This document shows, piece by piece, positions 27,695 through 38,698 of a stretch of DNA of 48,613 nt. The notes beneath the pieces are model-generated. The model had not been told where the DNA came from. It searched no databases and worked only from the letters and a program-made list of their open reading frames with translations. A program made the position numbers and the translations under genes. The DNA is from Rhodospirillaceae bacterium. Lineage in GTDB: Bacteria > Pseudomonadota > Gammaproteobacteria > Steroidobacterales > Rariloculaceae. Where the stretch lies: assembly GCA_024640695.1 (NCBI GenBank), contig JAHEEM010000002.1, positions 1 through 48,613 of the forward strand, read 5' to 3'. The stretch's first letter is position 1. Each line of letters opens with the position of its first letter.

Positions 27695-29635
27695 ATGAAC
27701 ACGCCACTCTGGCAACCGTCGGCAAAACGCATCGCCGCGAGCAATATGCAGCGGTTTATCGAGACCTCGGGTGCGGCGCTCGCCAAGCCCGACTACGCGC
27801 ATCTTTACGAGTGGAGTATTCGCGAGCCGCGCGAATTTTGGGCCGCAGCGTGGGATTTCTTCGGAATACGCGCGCAGACCCCCTACGCTTCGGTAGTGGA
27901 AGATTTCGAGCGCATGCCCGGTGCGCGCTGGTTCGAGGGAGCACGGCTCAACTTCGCCGATAATCTCTTACGTCCCGAGCATACAGCCCCGGCAATCGTC
28001 GCCTGCGACGAGACCGGCCGGCGCAGAGAATTGAGCCGCGACGAACTCCGCCGCGAGGTCGCGAGTATCGCCAAAGCCTTAGAAAACTTCGGCGTCGGCC
28101 CCGGCGACCGCGTCGCCGGCTTCCTGCCCAACGGCGCCGAGACCGTAGCCGCAATGCTGGCGACGGCGAGTCGCGGCGCCATCTGGTCCGCATGCTCACC
28201 GGACTTCGGCATTGACGGACTTCTCGATCGCCTCGGGCAGATCGGTGCGAAAGTCCTGTTCGCAACAGACGGGTACAGCTATAACGGCAAGCCGATCGAC
28301 TCGCTGCCGACAGTCCGGCGTCTCAGCGGTGGCCTGGCGGGTCTCGAGCAACTGATCCTCGTGCCCAATCGGGACGAGCGCGCCATGCGTGAGGCTTTTC
28401 CTGAAGCGACTGTCTACGCGGACCTCCTCGAGACAGATGCGGAGCTGGCCTTCACAGCCGTGCCGTTTTCACATCCGCTGTACATCCTCTACTCGTCGGG
28501 CACGACCGGCGTCCCAAAGGGGATCGTGCACAGCGTCGGCGGCACACTGATTCAACACCAAAAGGAGCACGTGCTGCATAGCGACATCAAGCCCGGTGAC
28601 GTCGTGTTCTACTTCACGACTTGCGGATGGATGATGTGGCACTGGCTGGTTTCGAGCCTTGCGAGCGGCGCGACGATACTGCTCTATGACGGCTCGCCAT
28701 TTCATCCCGGCCCCGAGCATCTTTGGCGCATTGCGGAGCGCGAGAACGTCGCGGTCTTCGGCACGAGCGCCGGCTACCTGACTGCATTGGAGAAATCCGG
28801 CTTCGAGCCGTGCCGTAAGCTCGGGCTGCGGTCGCTCAAGGCGCTGCTGTCCACCGGGTCACCGCTGAGCCCATCGAGCTTCGATTTTGTCTACGCAGGC
28901 ATCAAAAGTGATCTGCAGCTGTCCTCGATCGCCGGCGGGTCGGATCTCATCGCCTGTTTTGCATCCGGCAACCCCGTGCTTCCAGTCTATCGCGGCGAGT
29001 TGCAGTGCCGCGCGCTGGGCATGGATGTCGACATCTTCAACGAACGCGGCGAATCGGTCAGACAACAAAAGGGCGAGCTCGTCTGCCGGGCCCCATTTCC
29101 GTCCATGCCCGTCGCCTTCTGGAACGACGCCGACGGCAGCCAGTATCACAGCGCTTACTTCGAGAGATTTCCTGACGTCTGGCATCACGGCGATTATGCG
29201 GAGCTCACCGAGCACGACGGACTCATTATTTATGGCCGTTCCGACGCGGTGCTCAATCCGGGCGGTGTGCGCATCGGCACGGCGGAGATCTACCGTGTCG
29301 TCGAGCAGTTCGAGGAGATCGGGGAAAGCGTCGTCGTCGGGCAAGAATGGCAAGGCGACGTCCGCGTCGTGCTCTTTGTCAGGCTGCAGCCAGGGCAAGG
29401 TCTCGATGAGGATCTCATCGCGCGGCTCAAGACGGCCTTGCGCAGTCAGGCGAGCCCGCGCCACGTGCCCGCGAAAATACTCGAAGTAACCGCGATCCCC
29501 CGGACGATTAGCGGCAAGGTTGTGGAGCTTGCCGTGCGCGAGCTTATCCACGGGCGTGAGATTCGCAACCTCGACGCGCTAGCGAATCCGGAGGCGCTCG
29601 AGCACTTCAGAAATCGCCCAGAGCTTGCTCAGTGA
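27695..29635 (+). CDS. Acetoacetyl-CoA synthetase (acetoacetate-CoA ligase)
   Basis: A 646-residue ANL-superfamily ligase that activates acetoacetate with ATP and CoA. The AMP-binding P-loop YSSGTTGVPKG is at 266-276, the adenylate region YGRSDAVLNPGGVRIGTAEIY follows, and the C-terminal SGKVVE contains the catalytic lysine. The N-terminal FWAAAWDFFGI segment and length match acetoacetyl-CoA synthetase better than acetyl-CoA synthetase. The ATG at 27695 is preferred over a TTG at 27608. It overlaps zapE by four bases. It could recover acetoacetate from BKACE or from leucine or ketone-body breakdown. Confidence 0.92.
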   Translation: MNTPLWQPSAKRIAASNMQRFIETSGAALAKPDYAHLYEWSIREPREFWAAAWDFFGIRAQTPYASVVEDFERMPGARWFEGARLNFADNLLRPEHTAPAIVACDETGRRRELSRDELRREVASIAKALENFGVGPGDRVAGFLPNGAETVAAMLATASRGAIWSACSPDFGIDGLLDRLGQIGAKVLFATDGYSYNGKPIDSLPTVRRLSGGLAGLEQLILVPNRDERAMREAFPEATVYADLLETDAELAFTAVPFSHPLYILYSSGTTGVPKGIVHSVGGTLIQHQKEHVLHSDIKPGDVVFYFTTCGWMMWHWLVSSLASGATILLYDGSPFHPGPEHLWRIAERENVAVFGTSAGYLTALEKSGFEPCRKLGLRSLKALLSTGSPLSPSSFDFVYAGIKSDLQLSSIAGGSDLIACFASGNPVLPVYRGELQCRALGMDVDIFNERGESVRQQKGELVCRAPFPSMPVAFWNDADGSQYHSAYFERFPDVWHHGDYAELTEHDGLIIYGRSDAVLNPGGVRIGTAEIYRVVEQFEEIGESVVVGQEWQGDVRVVLFVRLQPGQGLDEDLIARLKTALRSQASPRHVPAKILEVTAIPRTISGKVVELAVRELIHGREIRNLDALANPEALEHFRNRPELAQ

Positions 29636-30747
29636 TGGTGGATTCCGTCTCGGTATCTCCTGCGACCGAATATGAACGCCGCGTACGCGCAGGCGAGATA
29701 GCCGCCGACGCCGATCAGGCCAATGCCGTGCGGGCTTTGCAGACGCTGCACGACGCGCTGGTCGCGGCTGGGCCGCTGCAGCGCGGCTGGCACTCTCGAC
29801 TGGCGCGGATTGCAGGAAGGCCGCGAACCCCGGTACCCGGCATCTATCTATGCGGCCCGGTCGGGCGTGGCAAGACCTTCCTCATGGACCTGCTCTACGA
29901 AAGCCTGCCGTTCAGCGACAAACGCCGGCAGCACTTTCACCGGTTTATGAACTCGGCTCACTCCGATCTCAAAAAATTCCGCCAGCATGCCGACCCACTC
30001 GAGCTCGTTGCCGAACATGTCGCCGAGGAAACCCGGGTCATCTGTTTCGACGAGTTCGCCGTGGCCGACATCGCTGATGCGATGATTCTAGGCAATCTCT
30101 TTGCAGCGCTGTTCGCGCGCGGCGTTACCTTGGTCGCGACGTCGAACGTCGAGCCCGGCAATCTCTATAAGGACGGGCTGCAGCGACAGCGTTTTCTCCC
30201 CGCAATCCGCCTCATCGAGACGCACACGAAGATCGTGCGTCTCGACGGGCCAATGGATTTCAGGCTGCGCGTGCTTGAGCGAGCGGACGTGTATCAGTAC
30301 CCGCTCAGCCAGACCGCCGAGCAGAAACTCGCGGGGTATTTCGCCGCCATTGCGCCGGATCCGGGCGCAACCGATGCGTCAATCGAGATTCTCGGACGCC
30401 GTCTCGCGAGCCGGCGCGAGGCTGATGGCGTCGTCTGGTTCGACTTCGCCGAGATCTGCGACGGGCCGCGCAGTCAATCGGACTACATCGAGATTTCCCG
30501 CTGCTACCACACGGTGCTGGTATCCAATATTCCGCAGTTTACACGCACGACCGAGAACCAAGCCCGACGGTTCATCGCGCTCGTCGATGAATTCTACGAC
30601 CGCAGAGTCAAGCTCATTCTCTCCGCCGCGGTCCGGCTCGAGGACCTTTATGCAGGCAGCCGTCTACGGTTTGAGTTTCAGCGTACCAGGAGCCGGCTCG
30701 AGGAGATGCAGAGCCACGATTATCTCGCGGCGCCACATTTGCCGTGA
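29632..30747 (+). CDS. zapE: Cell division protein ZapE (AFG1-like ATPase)
   Basis: A 371-residue AAA-type ATPase that binds FtsZ and destabilises FtsZ polymers under stress. Walker A GPVGRGKT at 75-82, Walker B VICFDEF at 136-142, and the AFG1 signatures ATSNVEPGNLYKDGLQRQRFLPAI and SRCYHTVLVSNIP are all visible. It begins with GTG-ATG, the GTG overlapping the stop of acetoacetyl-CoA synthetase (29632-29635), so its translation is likely coupled to that unrelated enzyme. Confidence 0.95.
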   Translation: MMVDSVSVSPATEYERRVRAGEIAADADQANAVRALQTLHDALVAAGPLQRGWHSRLARIAGRPRTPVPGIYLCGPVGRGKTFLMDLLYESLPFSDKRRQHFHRFMNSAHSDLKKFRQHADPLELVAEHVAEETRVICFDEFAVADIADAMILGNLFAALFARGVTLVATSNVEPGNLYKDGLQRQRFLPAIRLIETHTKIVRLDGPMDFRLRVLERADVYQYPLSQTAEQKLAGYFAAIAPDPGATDASIEILGRRLASRREADGVVWFDFAEICDGPRSQSDYIEISRCYHTVLVSNIPQFTRTTENQARRFIALVDEFYDRRVKLILSAAVRLEDLYAGSRLRFEFQRTRSRLEEMQSHDYLAAPHLP

Positions 30748-30814
30748 TCGGTGGGCCGATGGATAAGCCGCGGGGCATACCAGATAATGCCGCGAGCATC
30801 ATTTAAGATGACTT

Positions 30815-33800
30815 ATGCATAGAGCACTCTCCAATCAAGGCCGCGATCAGATTGCGGCCGTTGTCGCGCAGGCACGCCACGGCGCTGATCGTGGCCCCCT
30901 CCCGGCCAAGCGCGCCGCACTGCTGCGGGCCTACTGCGAGGAAGTCGCAGAGGACGACCTTCTGTCGGTTGAGCCCACCTACCTCGCTGCCGCCGTGTTG
31001 AGTCATCTTAGCTGGGGCCGCAATCGCCGACCGCGCACGGCCAAACTGAGGGTCTTTAATCCCGAGCCGGCGCGGGACGGCTGGCACTCAGACCAGACCA
31101 TCATTCAGGTCGTCAACGACGACATGCCGTTTCTAGTTGATTCCTTGACGATGTGCTTGAACGAGATCGGCCGCGGCAGCCAGATGACGATGCACCCGCT
31201 GCTCAAGGCCGATCGCAGTCCACATGGAATGCTTCGGGGCCTGACAGCGAACCGTCGCGGGGCGAGCGGCCAAACCGAGTCCTTCATTTACATGGAGATC
31301 GGCAAGGAACTCGACAGCAACGATCTCGGGCGGATCCAGCAGTCGCTCGAAGCGGTGTTGAGGGACGTCCGGGTCGCCGTAGAGGACTGGCAACCGATAC
31401 TCGCTGAGCTGCGAGCCGGACGCCAGCACATTGCCAGCCACGCGCCGCCGCTAGCAGGGATACTGGAGGAGTCCTGCGCGCTCGTCGACTGGCTCGCCGA
31501 CGACCATTTCACGCTGCTCGGTTACCGCGAGTACCGGCTGCGAAGAGGCCGCGACAAGGACCGTCTCGTGCCGGTCGTCGGCTCGGGTCTCGGCTTGCTG
31601 CGGGACGAGCCCGGCACGCCTGCGCACAGCCTCGAACTCACTGGCGCCGACCAGCACGAGGCGCGCGCCAACAACCCGCTCGTGATTACGAAATCGCGCA
31701 CTCGCTCGACGGTACATCGGCCGGGACATCTCGACCAGATCAGCATTAAGGTCTTCGACAAGGGTGGCAAGCCAATCGGCGTCAAGCGCTTCGTGGGACT
31801 GTATACCTCCCTCGTCTACAGCGAGAAACCGCTCGACATCCCACTGCTTCGACTCAAGCTGCGTGAAGTCCTGCGCAAATCCGGCCTGGATCCCCGCAGC
31901 CACCGCGGCAAGGCCTTACAACATATTCTCAACACCTTTCCGCGGGATGATCTGTTTCAGATTTCGATCAGCGATCTGGTACGCATAAGCTTCGGTATTC
32001 TGAACCTCCAGGAACGCCGACAGGTTCGGCTGTTCTACCGCAGAGACGCGCTCAGCCGCTACTACTCGTGCTTTGTCTACTTACCCAAAGACCACTACAC
32101 GGCACGTACACGTAAACGCATCGAGCAGATATTGCTCGAGAGCTTCAACGGCACCCACATCGAGACTCGGCTCACGATATCGGAATCGGTGTTGGCCCGA
32201 CTGGAAGCGGCGATACGCACGGATCAAGGGACCAAGGACGCACCCCGCATCAGAGATATCGAAGCGAAGCTGCGCAAAACCGTCGAAAGCTGGGACGATC
32301 AGTTGCGGGCGGTGCTGCTGCAGCGTCTCGAAGAGCATGACGCTTTGCGCCTGCACCACCGCTTCGCGGCATGCTTCCCGGTGAGCTACCAGGAAGAGGT
32401 CGGACCGCTGCGCGCGGCGGTCGATATTCAGGGCCTGGCAGCCGTCGTCGACGGCGACAGCGTGATCGAGATGTCGCTCACCGAGACAACCGATACGCGC
32501 ACCCCGCACCTTCTTCTCAGAGCATGCCGTCTCGGCGAGGCGATACCGCTCTACGAAGCCGTTCCCGTGCTCGAGCGCATGAGCATGCAAGTCTTGAGCG
32601 AACGCATTTATCGGATCGAGACATCACCGCAACCGGCCTGGATCCAGGAATTCGATCTTGCGCCGGCCGGCGGACCGATTGCTGACGCGGCAGAGCTGGA
32701 AGGCCGTTTTCTGAGCTCTTTTCTGGCTACGCTCGACGGCCGCTGCGAGAACGACGAGTTCAATGCCTTCGTGCTGCTCGCCGGCCTGGAGTGGCGCGAA
32801 GCGGCGCTGCTGCGTGCGTACTGCAAGTACCTCCTGCAGACGGGGCTGCCGTTCAGCCAGACCTATATGCAGCAGGTGCTGGCACGCCATGCGGATTTCG
32901 CGCGCGGAGTTGTCGAGCACTTCCGCGCACTCTTCGATCCAGATCTATCGGTGCGAACGCGCCGCAGCCTCACTGCTGAAAGCCAGTCCAAGATCTCCGC
33001 CGCGCTCGAACGGGTCACGAACCTCGATGAGGATCGGATCCTGCGCGCCTTCCTCGGAATGCTGAAGGCGACGCTGCGGACCAACTTCTTCCAGGCTCGC
33101 AACGGAGCACCGAAGAAATACCTCGCGTTCAAGCTCGATCCAAAACAGCTCCCGGAACTTCCGCGCCCGCGGCCAATGTTCGAGATCTTCGTCTTCTCGC
33201 CGCGCCTGGAGGGCGTGCACATGCGCTGCGGCCACGTCGCCCGCGGCGGACTGCGCTGGTCCGATCGGCGTGAGGATTTCAGAACCGAGATTCTTGGGCT
33301 CATGAAAGCGCAGATGGTCAAGAACACGATCATCGTGCCTACGGGCGCAAAAGGCGGGTTCGTCTGCAAACGGCTGCCCGAGGGCGATCGCGAGGCAGTG
33401 CAGGCGGAAGTCATCGCTTGCTACAAGACACTCGTTAGCGCGCTGCTCGATGTGACCGATAACATCGTCGATGATCGCGTCGTCACGCCCGACCGGGTGC
33501 TGCGACGCGATGGCGACGATCCGTATCTCGTTGTCGCCGCCGACAAAGGTACTGCCACGTTCTCCGACACCGCTAACGCGATCGCGGCGGAGTACGGCTT
33601 CTGGCTCGGTGATGCTTTCGCGTCGGGCGGGTCGGCCGGGTACGACCATAAGAGAATGGCAATCACGGCGCGCGGCGCGTGGGAGTCCGTGAAGCGGCAC
33701 TTCCGCGAGCTCGACATCGACCCACAGCAGCACCCGTTCACGGCGATCGGCATCGGCGACATGAGCGGCGACGTGTTCGGCAACGGAATGCTGCTCTCAA

Positions 33801-35626
33801 AGCATATGAAGCTGCTGGCCGCATTCAATCATAAGCACATATTCGTCGATCCGGATCCAGATCCCGCAACGAGCTACGCCGAGCGCAAGCGTGTTTTCGA
33901 TCTGCCCCGATCAGGCTGGGACGACTACTCCGTCGACAAGCTCTCGACGGGCGGCGGCATTTACTCACGGCAGACCAAGTCGATCGAGCTGCACCCCGCC
34001 GCGCAAAAGGCACTCGGAATCGAGCAGTCGAAGCTCACACCGCTCGAGTTGATCCGAGCGATCCTGCGCATGCGCGCCGATCTGCTGTGGAACGGCGGCA
34101 TCGGAACTTACGTAAAGGCAAGCGCGGAGTCGCAACTCGATGCCAGCGATCCGACCAACGACGCCGTGCGCATCAATGCCGATGAGCTACGTTGCAAGGT
34201 CATCGCCGAAGGCGGCAATCTCGGGCTCACACAGCTCGCACGCGTCGAGTTTGCGCTGCGCGGCGGCCTCCTTAATGCCGATTTCATCGACAACTCCGGC
34301 GGCGTTGATTCCTCAGACCGCGAGGTCAACATCAAGATACTTCTCAATCAGCTCGTCCGTGATCGCAAACTTGCACGGGCCAAGCGCGACCCTTTGCTCG
34401 CAGAGATGACCGACACGGTCGCCGAGCTCGTGCTCGAAGACAACCATGCCCAGACGCAGTCGCTCAGCGTCATGAACGCTCATAGCTTCGAACGCCTAGG
34501 CGAGAACGCTCGGCTGATACGCACGCTCGAGGCGCAGGGCCATCTCGATCGGGCGCTGGAGTTCCTCCCCAGCGAGAAATTGATCGCCGAGCGCGGCGGC
34601 ATGGGCAAGGGCCTGGCGCAGCCAGAGCTCGCGATCATCTTAAGCTACGCCAAGATTGCGCTGACCGGCGATCTCATAGCAAGCAGCATTCCGGAGGAAT
34701 CCTACTTCGATCACGAGCTCGTCGAGTACTTCCCACCGCAGCTCAAGCGACGTTTTGCCGGTGCGATGCGGAGTCACCGCCTGCGTCGCGAGATTATGGC
34801 GATGCGCATTGCCAACGAAGTCATCAACCGCATGGGACCGGCGTTCACATTCCGCGCCGTGGAGGATACCGCCGCATCGACATCCAAGGTTCTGCAAGCC
34901 TACGCAATCGCCCGCGACACCTTCGGCATCCGCCCGCTAAGCGCTGAGATCGAAGCGACCGACGATATCATTACACCAGCGCTCCAGTATGACCTTCTGT
35001 ATCAGATCAGCCGCATGCTTCGCCGCGCGACCTACTGGTTAGTGCAGCGCCACCCGCACAACCTTCTCATCGGCGAGCTCGTCGCCACGATGCAGCCGAT
35101 GGCCGCCACGCTCATGGAGCGGCTGCTCGAGCTCGAGGCGCCTGGCCGGAGGAAGCAGCTACGTAGGGCTATCGGGGAACTCACTCAGATGGGGGTAAGC
35201 CCGGCGCTCGCACACAAAATCGTGGCGCTCGGAGCCATGACTCAGACGCTAGACATCATCGACGTGACGCAAAAGCACGAGCTCGACGTCACCGCGACGG
35301 CCCGACTGTATTTCGATCTCGGCCAGGGCCTGGAGATCAATTGGGTTCGCAAGGCAATCGAGGGGTTGCCCGTCGCAGGCCGGTGGCAGGCCGTCGCGCG
35401 CGACACGCTGCGCCAGAACCTAGCACGCCAGCATAGCGCGGTGCTCCATCGAATCCTGGCCACGCGCGGGGCGCAAACACCCCGCGAGGCGCTCATCGAT
35501 TGGTTCGAGCAGCATGGCAAGGCGATCGCACGCCTGCGCCAGATCGTTCAGGACATGCGCGCCCAGGAGGGCGCGGACTTCGCGACCTTGTCCGTGGCGA
35601 TACGCGAGATCGAGCGACTCGGATAA
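30815..35626 (+). CDS. Large NAD-specific glutamate dehydrogenase
   Basis: A 1,603-residue enzyme of the GDH-180 class, which oxidatively deaminates glutamate to 2-oxoglutarate with NAD. The first roughly 700 residues are the family's ACT-like and helical regulatory domains. The catalytic domain begins around [16 protein letters not shown], with PTGAKGGF at 842-849; the nucleotide-binding region follows ([13 protein letters not shown] near 978, then [18 protein letters not shown]). A C-terminal helical domain of about 450 residues ends in [12 protein letters not shown]. Length is normal for the family. It is preceded by a 67-base gap after zapE. Confidence 0.95.
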   Translation: MHRALSNQGRDQIAAVVAQARHGADRGPLPAKRAALLRAYCEEVAEDDLLSVEPTYLAAAVLSHLSWGRNRRPRTAKLRVFNPEPARDGWHSDQTIIQVVNDDMPFLVDSLTMCLNEIGRGSQMTMHPLLKADRSPHGMLRGLTANRRGASGQTESFIYMEIGKELDSNDLGRIQQSLEAVLRDVRVAVEDWQPILAELRAGRQHIASHAPPLAGILEESCALVDWLADDHFTLLGYREYRLRRGRDKDRLVPVVGSGLGLLRDEPGTPAHSLELTGADQHEARANNPLVITKSRTRSTVHRPGHLDQISIKVFDKGGKPIGVKRFVGLYTSLVYSEKPLDIPLLRLKLREVLRKSGLDPRSHRGKALQHILNTFPRDDLFQISISDLVRISFGILNLQERRQVRLFYRRDALSRYYSCFVYLPKDHYTARTRKRIEQILLESFNGTHIETRLTISESVLARLEAAIRTDQGTKDAPRIRDIEAKLRKTVESWDDQLRAVLLQRLEEHDALRLHHRFAACFPVSYQEEVGPLRAAVDIQGLAAVVDGDSVIEMSLTETTDTRTPHLLLRACRLGEAIPLYEAVPVLERMSMQVLSERIYRIETSPQPAWIQEFDLAPAGGPIADAAELEGRFLSSFLATLDGRCENDEFNAFVLLAGLEWREAALLRAYCKYLLQTGLPFSQTYMQQVLARHADFARGVVEHFRALFDPDLSVRTRRSLTAESQSKISAALERVTNLDEDRILRAFLGMLKATLRTNFFQARNGAPKKYLAFKLDPKQLPELPRPRPMFEIFVFSPRLEGVHMRCGHVARGGLRWSDRREDFRTEILGLMKAQMVKNTIIVPTGAKGGFVCKRLPEGDREAVQAEVIACYKTLVSALLDVTDNIVDDRVVTPDRVLRRDGDDPYLVVAADKGTATFSDTANAIAAEYGFWLGDAFASGGSAGYDHKRMAITARGAWESVKRHFRELDIDPQQHPFTAIGIGDMSGDVFGNGMLLSKHMKLLAAFNHKHIFVDPDPDPATSYAERKRVFDLPRSGWDDYSVDKLSTGGGIYSRQTKSIELHPAAQKALGIEQSKLTPLELIRAILRMRADLLWNGGIGTYVKASAESQLDASDPTNDAVRINADELRCKVIAEGGNLGLTQLARVEFALRGGLLNADFIDNSGGVDSSDREVNIKILLNQLVRDRKLARAKRDPLLAEMTDTVAELVLEDNHAQTQSLSVMNAHSFERLGENARLIRTLEAQGHLDRALEFLPSEKLIAERGGMGKGLAQPELAIILSYAKIALTGDLIASSIPEESYFDHELVEYFPPQLKRRFAGAMRSHRLRREIMAMRIANEVINRMGPAFTFRAVEDTAASTSKVLQAYAIARDTFGIRPLSAEIEATDDIITPALQYDLLYQISRMLRRATYWLVQRHPHNLLIGELVATMQPMAATLMERLLELEAPGRRKQLRRAIGELTQMGVSPALAHKIVALGAMTQTLDIIDVTQKHELDVTATARLYFDLGQGLEINWVRKAIEGLPVAGRWQAVARDTLRQNLARQHSAVLHRILATRGAQTPREALIDWFEQHGKAIARLRQIVQDMRAQEGADFATLSVAIREIERLG

Positions 35627-35727
35627 TCCGCGCGAAGCCCGCGGGCAGAACCCCCGAGTTCTCCGTTAGACGGTGCGAACCGAGCCGTATTTCCCGGAAT
35701 GCCGGGATAGGCTCTAGAATATGCACC

Positions 35728-36498
35728 ATGAACACCACAACGAATAAGACCCGACCCGGCAAGCTCGTCCTCGTCCGCCACGGACAAAGCGATTGGAATC
35801 TCAAGAACCTGTTCACGGGCTGGACGGACGTCGACCTGACCGAGCAAGGCACCCAAGAAGCGCGTCAGGCCGGCAAATCCCTGCAGGAACAGGGCTTTGT
35901 CTTCGACATCGCGTTCACCTCGGTGCTCACGCGCGCGATCCGGACGCTGTGGCTGATCCTCAGCGAGATGGACCTGATGTGGATCCCGGTGGAGCGCAGC
36001 TGGCGGCTCAACGAGCGCCATTACGGCGCGCTGCAGGGCTTGAACAAGGCCGAAACCGCCGCGCAGCATGGTGCAGATCAGGTCAAGATCTGGCGCCGAA
36101 GCTACGACGTTCCCCCGCCACCACTGGAGCCTAGCGACGCGCGCCATCCCTGCCACGACCCACGCTATCGCAAGCTCAAGCCCGGGGAGCTGCCGGCGAC
36201 AGAATCGCTCAAGCTGACGCTGGAGCGCGTGAAGCCGTATTGGGAGGACCGGATCGAGCCCGAGCTGCGCGCTGGCCAGCACGTTCTCGTTGCAGCCCAT
36301 GGCAACAGCCTCCGCGCACTCGCCAAGATGCTCGAGAATATCTCGGAGAAGGACATCGTCGAGTTCAATATTCCGACCGGCGTCCCGCGCGTCTACGAGT
36401 TCGACGCAGACCTGCGCCCGACTCGCGCCGAATACCTCGGCGACGCCGACGCGATAGCGGCTGCGGCCAAGGCCGTCGCCGATCAGGCCAAAGGATGA
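35728..36498 (+). CDS. gpmA: 2,3-bisphosphoglycerate-dependent phosphoglycerate mutase
   Basis: A 256-residue glycolytic enzyme that interconverts 3- and 2-phosphoglycerate. The phosphohistidine motif [10 protein letters not shown] gives His18, [13 protein letters not shown] holds the conserved Glu and the second part of the site, and [10 protein letters not shown] holds the second His. The open frame runs upstream into the glutamate dehydrogenase gene, but the ATG at 35728 is the family start. Its stop overlaps a mini-ORF leading to the SulP gene. Confidence 0.95.
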   Translation: MNTTTNKTRPGKLVLVRHGQSDWNLKNLFTGWTDVDLTEQGTQEARQAGKSLQEQGFVFDIAFTSVLTRAIRTLWLILSEMDLMWIPVERSWRLNERHYGALQGLNKAETAAQHGADQVKIWRRSYDVPPPPLEPSDARHPCHDPRYRKLKPGELPATESLKLTLERVKPYWEDRIEPELRAGQHVLVAAHGNSLRALAKMLENISEKDIVEFNIPTGVPRVYEFDADLRPTRAEYLGDADAIAAAAKAVADQAKG

Positions 36499-36512
36499 CC
36501 ACGCGCCGTTGA
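36495..36512 (+). promoter_or_regulatory. Five-codon bridging mini-ORF between gpmA and the SulP gene
   Basis: An ATG at 36495 overlaps the gpmA stop (ATGA) and encodes MTTRR; its stop TGA (36510-36512) in turn overlaps the TTG start of the SulP gene (TTGA at 36509). An AAAGGA sits just before the ATG. This chain of overlapping stops and starts suits termination-reinitiation and may set SulP translation. It may also be coincidence. Confidence 0.35.
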
Positions 36513-38161
36513 AGCCGCTCGTCCAGCTCCCGGCACTCAACCCCGTTACCACCGCGCACTGGCGCGCGGACTTCCGCGGCGGACTCGGCGCCGCGGCCGT
36601 AGCGCTGCCGCTCGGACTCGCTTTCGGCGTCGTCTCAGGCGCCGGTCCCGTAGCCGGCCTCTATTGCGCGATCTTCACAGGCATCTTTGCGGCGCTGTTC
36701 GGCGGCACTCCGACGCAGATTGCCGGGCCTACCGGCCCGATGGCGATCGTCATGGCGAGCGTGTTCGCGAACTTCGCCGATCAACCGAGCGCAGCCATGG
36801 CTGTCGTCATGCTCGCAGGCCTGATGCAGATCGCTTTCGGCGCGCTGCGGCTCGGCCCGTACATCAGCTTGATCCCGTCGCCGGTGCTTGCGGGTTTTGC
36901 CTCGGGCGTCGGCTGCATCATCATCGTGATGCAACTCAACCCGCTGCTCGGTCAGGTGGGCGCGAGCGACACCGTCAGCGCCGCCCTGGCCTTTCCGGAG
37001 AGCCTCAGCCGCGGCAACCCCTGGACGGTGCTGGCTGCTGCCGCAACCATGAGTGTCTGCTATCTCACGCCACGGCGCGTCAGAGCGATCGTCCCGGCCG
37101 AGCTCATCGCGCTGATCCTGGGCAGCGTCGTCGTCGCGCTCGTCGGGCTGGATCTGCCGCGCCTGGCCAGGCCCGAGAGCCTGCTGCCGAGCGTTGCCTG
37201 GCCGCCGCTGACGGAGCTACGTTGGGGCGACATCTTGATCGCCTCGCTCGTGCTCGCACTGATCAGCTCGCTCGAGAGCCTGTTGACATCGATGGCGGCG
37301 GATAGCGCCACACAACGTTTCCACGACTCGAACAAAGAACTCATAGGCCAGGGCATCGGAAACCTGTTCGCGGGGCTGGTCGGCGTGATACCGGGCGCAG
37401 GGGCGACTGCCAGAACCATGGTCAACATTCGCGCCGGCGGCGTGTCGCCGTTGTCGGGCCTAATTCACTCTGCCCTATTGCTGGTTGCGCTTCTCGCCGC
37501 CGGACGGTTGATTGGGTTCGTTCCGTCGGCGGTGCTTGCAGGAATCTTACTCTACATCGGCATCGGCATCGTCGACTGGGAGTACATCCGACGGTTCAAA
37601 TGGGCGCCGCGCAGCAGCGTCGTGATCATGCTTGTCGTCTGGGTGCTGGCAGTGTTCGTCAGCGTCGTGGCGGCAGTTGCTGTCGGCGTCATCATGGCCA
37701 GTCTCGTGCTGGTCAAGCGCATGACGGATCTGCAGCTCGCCTCAGTCGAACTCAGCTCCGACAAGCATACGGCGCCCGGGCTCGACGAGACTGAGCAGGC
37801 AGCATTTGCGCCATGTGCGAAGGACGTGCTGCTGATACATCTGGGCGGACCTATGACCTTCGGCGCCGCAAACGGACTGACCAAACGGCTTGCTCGGATT
37901 GCCGAATATCGAGGCATTATTCTCGACTTCACCGACGTGCCACATGTGGACGACAGCGCGGCCATGGCGTTGGAAAGCATCATCGCACGCGCTGCAGAAG
38001 CGGACGCAATCGTTATTCTGACTGGCCTGCGGCGCGCCGTTACCCGGTCCTTCATTCGTTATGGCATGCTCAGCGCACTTAAGCGCTGCGTCCGATTCCG
38101 TCGGCGCCTGGACGCGTTACGCTACGCCTGCGAGCAATTCAAGGGACAAACGGAGGAGTAA
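36509..38161 (+). CDS. SulP/SLC26-family anion transporter with STAS domain
   Basis: A 550-residue transporter. An N-terminal membrane domain with about 12-14 helices runs from ADFRGGLGAAAVALPLGLAFG to about residue 410, including the family's AGPTGPMAIVMASV and SLESLLTSMAAD regions. A C-terminal STAS domain spans about 437-545 (DVLLIHLGGPMTFGAAN, then PHVDDSAAMALE). SulP members carry sulfate, bicarbonate or dicarboxylates. The only usable start is a TTG at 36509. The next gene, six bases on, encodes a gamma-carbonic anhydrase-like protein, which makes bicarbonate a reasonable candidate; sulfate remains possible. Confidence 0.88.
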   Translation: MKPLVQLPALNPVTTAHWRADFRGGLGAAAVALPLGLAFGVVSGAGPVAGLYCAIFTGIFAALFGGTPTQIAGPTGPMAIVMASVFANFADQPSAAMAVVMLAGLMQIAFGALRLGPYISLIPSPVLAGFASGVGCIIIVMQLNPLLGQVGASDTVSAALAFPESLSRGNPWTVLAAAATMSVCYLTPRRVRAIVPAELIALILGSVVVALVGLDLPRLARPESLLPSVAWPPLTELRWGDILIASLVLALISSLESLLTSMAADSATQRFHDSNKELIGQGIGNLFAGLVGVIPGAGATARTMVNIRAGGVSPLSGLIHSALLLVALLAAGRLIGFVPSAVLAGILLYIGIGIVDWEYIRRFKWAPRSSVVIMLVVWVLAVFVSVVAAVAVGVIMASLVLVKRMTDLQLASVELSSDKHTAPGLDETEQAAFAPCAKDVLLIHLGGPMTFGAANGLTKRLARIAEYRGIILDFTDVPHVDDSAAMALESIIARAAEADAIVILTGLRRAVTRSFIRYGMLSALKRCVRFRRRLDALRYACEQFKGQTEE

Positions 38162-38167
38162 GCGACG

Positions 38168-38698
38168 ATGCTATACGACCTAGGCGCTGACCGCGTGCAG
38201 ACGCACGGCGAAGATTATTTCGTGGCACCCAACTCCGCCGTGATCGGCAAAGTAACGCTCGGCCGAGATGTCAGTATCTGGTTCAACGTCGTCCTGCGAG
38301 CCGATAACGACCGGATCGACATCGGCGAGCGCTGCAACATCCAGGACGGCTCGGTCTTCCACGTCGACGCCGGCTCGCCCGTCGTGCTCGGCGATAGTGT
38401 CAGCGTCGGACATTCGGCGACTGTGCATGGCTGCCGCGTCGGCGCCGGCTCGTTGGTCGGCATGGGAGCGACCATCTTGACGAATGCTGTGATCGGCAAG
38501 CAATGCATCGTCGGCGCGCATGCGCTCGTTACCGAAGGCAAAGAGTTTCCCGACCGTTCACTGCTCGTCGGCGCGCCGGCGCGCCGCATACGCGAGGTCA
38601 CCGATGCTGAGATCGAGCACCTCGCATGGATCGTCGAGCACTATGTCGCCCGAGCGCAGCGGTATAAGACAGAGCTCATCGCGCGCGCGCCCGGCTGA
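38168..38698 (+). CDS. Gamma-carbonic anhydrase family protein
   Basis: A 176-residue left-handed beta-helix protein with hexapeptide repeats (VAPNSAVIGKVTLGRDVSIWF and so on). The zinc-histidine set is present as His65 (VFHVD), His82 and His87 (VGHSATVHGC). The family (YrdA, CaiE, PaaY) includes true carbonic anhydrases and proteins with other or no known activity. It starts six bases after the SulP gene and is surely cotranscribed, suggesting bicarbonate/CO2 handling, although activity cannot be read from sequence. Confidence 0.88.
   Translation: MLYDLGADRVQTHGEDYFVAPNSAVIGKVTLGRDVSIWFNVVLRADNDRIDIGERCNIQDGSVFHVDAGSPVVLGDSVSVGHSATVHGCRVGAGSLVGMGATILTNAVIGKQCIVGAHALVTEGKEFPDRSLLVGAPARRIREVTDAEIEHLAWIVEHYVARAQRYKTELIARAPG

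Noticed and set aside
35686..35722. CCCGG-AATG-CCGGG hairpin with a nearby TAGAAT before gpmA
   Set aside because: A five-pair stem without a T run and no good -35 at the right distance; neither terminator nor promoter is supported.
35500..35727. N-terminal extension of gpmA into the glutamate dehydrogenase gene
   Set aside because: The family start is the ATG at 35728; upstream sequence codes for glutamate dehydrogenase in another frame.
35548..36552. Minus-strand 334-codon open frame across gpmA
   Set aside because: Antisense to gpmA and to the glutamate dehydrogenase end, with shadow-type composition and no motifs.
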